Assembly (NCBI RefSeq): GCF_010868145.1
Contig: NZ_JAAGUY010000009.1
Span: forward strand, 1 to 64,000
Direction: 5' to 3'
Length of the DNA stretch: 64,000 bases
Source of the DNA: Nocardia cyriacigeorgica
GTDB lineage: Bacteria > Actinomycetota > Actinomycetes > Mycobacteriales > Mycobacteriaceae
The notes below the pieces were generated by a model. That model did not search any database, was not told the DNA's origin, and saw nothing but the letters and a program-made list of their open reading frames with translations. A program made the position numbers and the translations under genes. The number at the start of each line of letters is the position of its first letter. Position 1 is the first letter of the stretch. Positions 63,517-64,000 of the stretch are shown here, in pieces.

Positions 63517-63999
63517 TCAGTGCAGGGCGCTGTAGGTCGCCGCGAGGGTGAAGCCGTGTGGACCGGCCGCGCAGCTGACCGTGCCCTGATAGCCGACGCC
63601 GCAGCTGGTTCCGCCGAGAGTGATCTTGTGGCCCTCCGGTAGCACCGCCGCTTCGGGATGGGTGAAAGTCGGCTCGTCGGCATTCACGAAATGCGCGGAC
63701 TCGAATTGTCCGGTGCGGATCTGATCGCTGCCCGCCGGTGCGTCGATCGGCACCGCATCGCAGCCTGCGGGGCCGTTGTTCCAGTAGATGGCGCAGTGGC
63801 GTCCGTCGGGTGTGGTGAAGAAGGCACTCCCCTTCAGGGCCGGGTCGGACACCAGATAGCGGCTGGCATCGATCGGCGTGTAGTCGTCCAGGCCGGTGCC
63901 CTGCGCGGTGGCCGGGCCCGCGACGAGCACCCCTGCGGCGAGCGCGATCGGCGCCAGGCCGAGCAGTGCGGTGCGGATATGCGGCATGGAGCTGTGCAT
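63517..63999 (-). CDS. Secreted protein at window edge
   Basis: A 160-residue exported protein with a signal peptide (hydrophobic residues 10-28, cleavage near ATA) and a mature part with four cysteines (HCAIYW, GCDAV, SCGVGYQGTVSC) suggesting two disulfides. The pattern resembles small secreted proteins of Nocardia and mycobacteria. The start (63999 or 63987) cannot be checked further because the window ends here. Confidence 0.7.
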   Translation of the reverse strand: MHSSMPHIRTALLGLAPIALAAGVLVAGPATAQGTGLDDYTPIDASRYLVSDPALKGSAFFTTPDGRHCAIYWNNGPAGCDAVPIDAPAGSDQIRTGQFESAHFVNADEPTFTHPEAAVLPEGHKITLGGTSCGVGYQGTVSCAAGPHGFTLAATYSALH

Positions 64000-64000
64000 G

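Overview
The window is GC-rich actinobacterial DNA, most likely from Nocardia or a close mycolic-acid-producing relative. The evidence is a mycolate-reductase-like SDR (cmrA), the block tRNA-His / orn / HerA-type ATPase / cmrA that I recall from M. tuberculosis (hisT, Rv2511, Rv2510c, Rv2509), a DesA3-type desaturase with its reductase, and an lpqS-cysK2-MFS operon. All family names come from reading the translated sequences and from memory; no database search was run.

Positions 1 to about 25,550 are the late (virion) half of a siphovirus-type prophage. In order it carries terminase small and large subunits, portal, MuF-like protein, scaffold, decoration protein, major capsid, head-tail connectors, tail terminator, tail tube, tail chaperones with a -1 frameshift, tape measure, distal tail proteins, a two-domain endolysin, small membrane (holin-like) proteins and receptor-type tail proteins. 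Most genes overlap by 1-4 nt, and the operon closes on a strong hairpin at 25506-25547. Two virion genes are interrupted. The terminase large subunit is split into ATPase and nuclease frames at a TCC_TAG site. A conserved distal tail gene carries an in-frame 45-nt near-perfect palindrome whose loop holds the stop codon. No integrase, repressor or replication genes are present; they would lie left of position 1.

Positions 25.6-32.85 kb form an accessory segment. It holds a SAM methyltransferase, winged-helix and XRE/TPR regulators, a HigBA-like toxin-antitoxin pair coupled to a third gene, a secreted esterase-like hydrolase and several small cysteine-rich or secreted proteins. It ends at a tRNA-Lys(CTT) gene whose 3' end faces the prophage, a plausible attachment site.

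From 33 kb on the DNA looks like normal chromosome. It holds an L,D-transpeptidase lipoprotein; an amino-acid catabolism group (Lrp regulator, fused indolepyruvate ferredoxin oxidoreductase, valine dehydrogenase, APC permease); tRNA-His, orn and the HerA-type ATPase; a lysA C-terminal remnant; a lipoprotein; cmrA; and fadH with a PadR regulator. Further right are an MFS protein, a TetR regulator facing a ferredoxin reductase/desaturase operon with a palindromic operator, an lpqS-cysK2-MFS operon matching the mycobacterial copper (RicR) operon with a candidate operator, an ABC-2 type exporter, and a secreted protein at the right edge.
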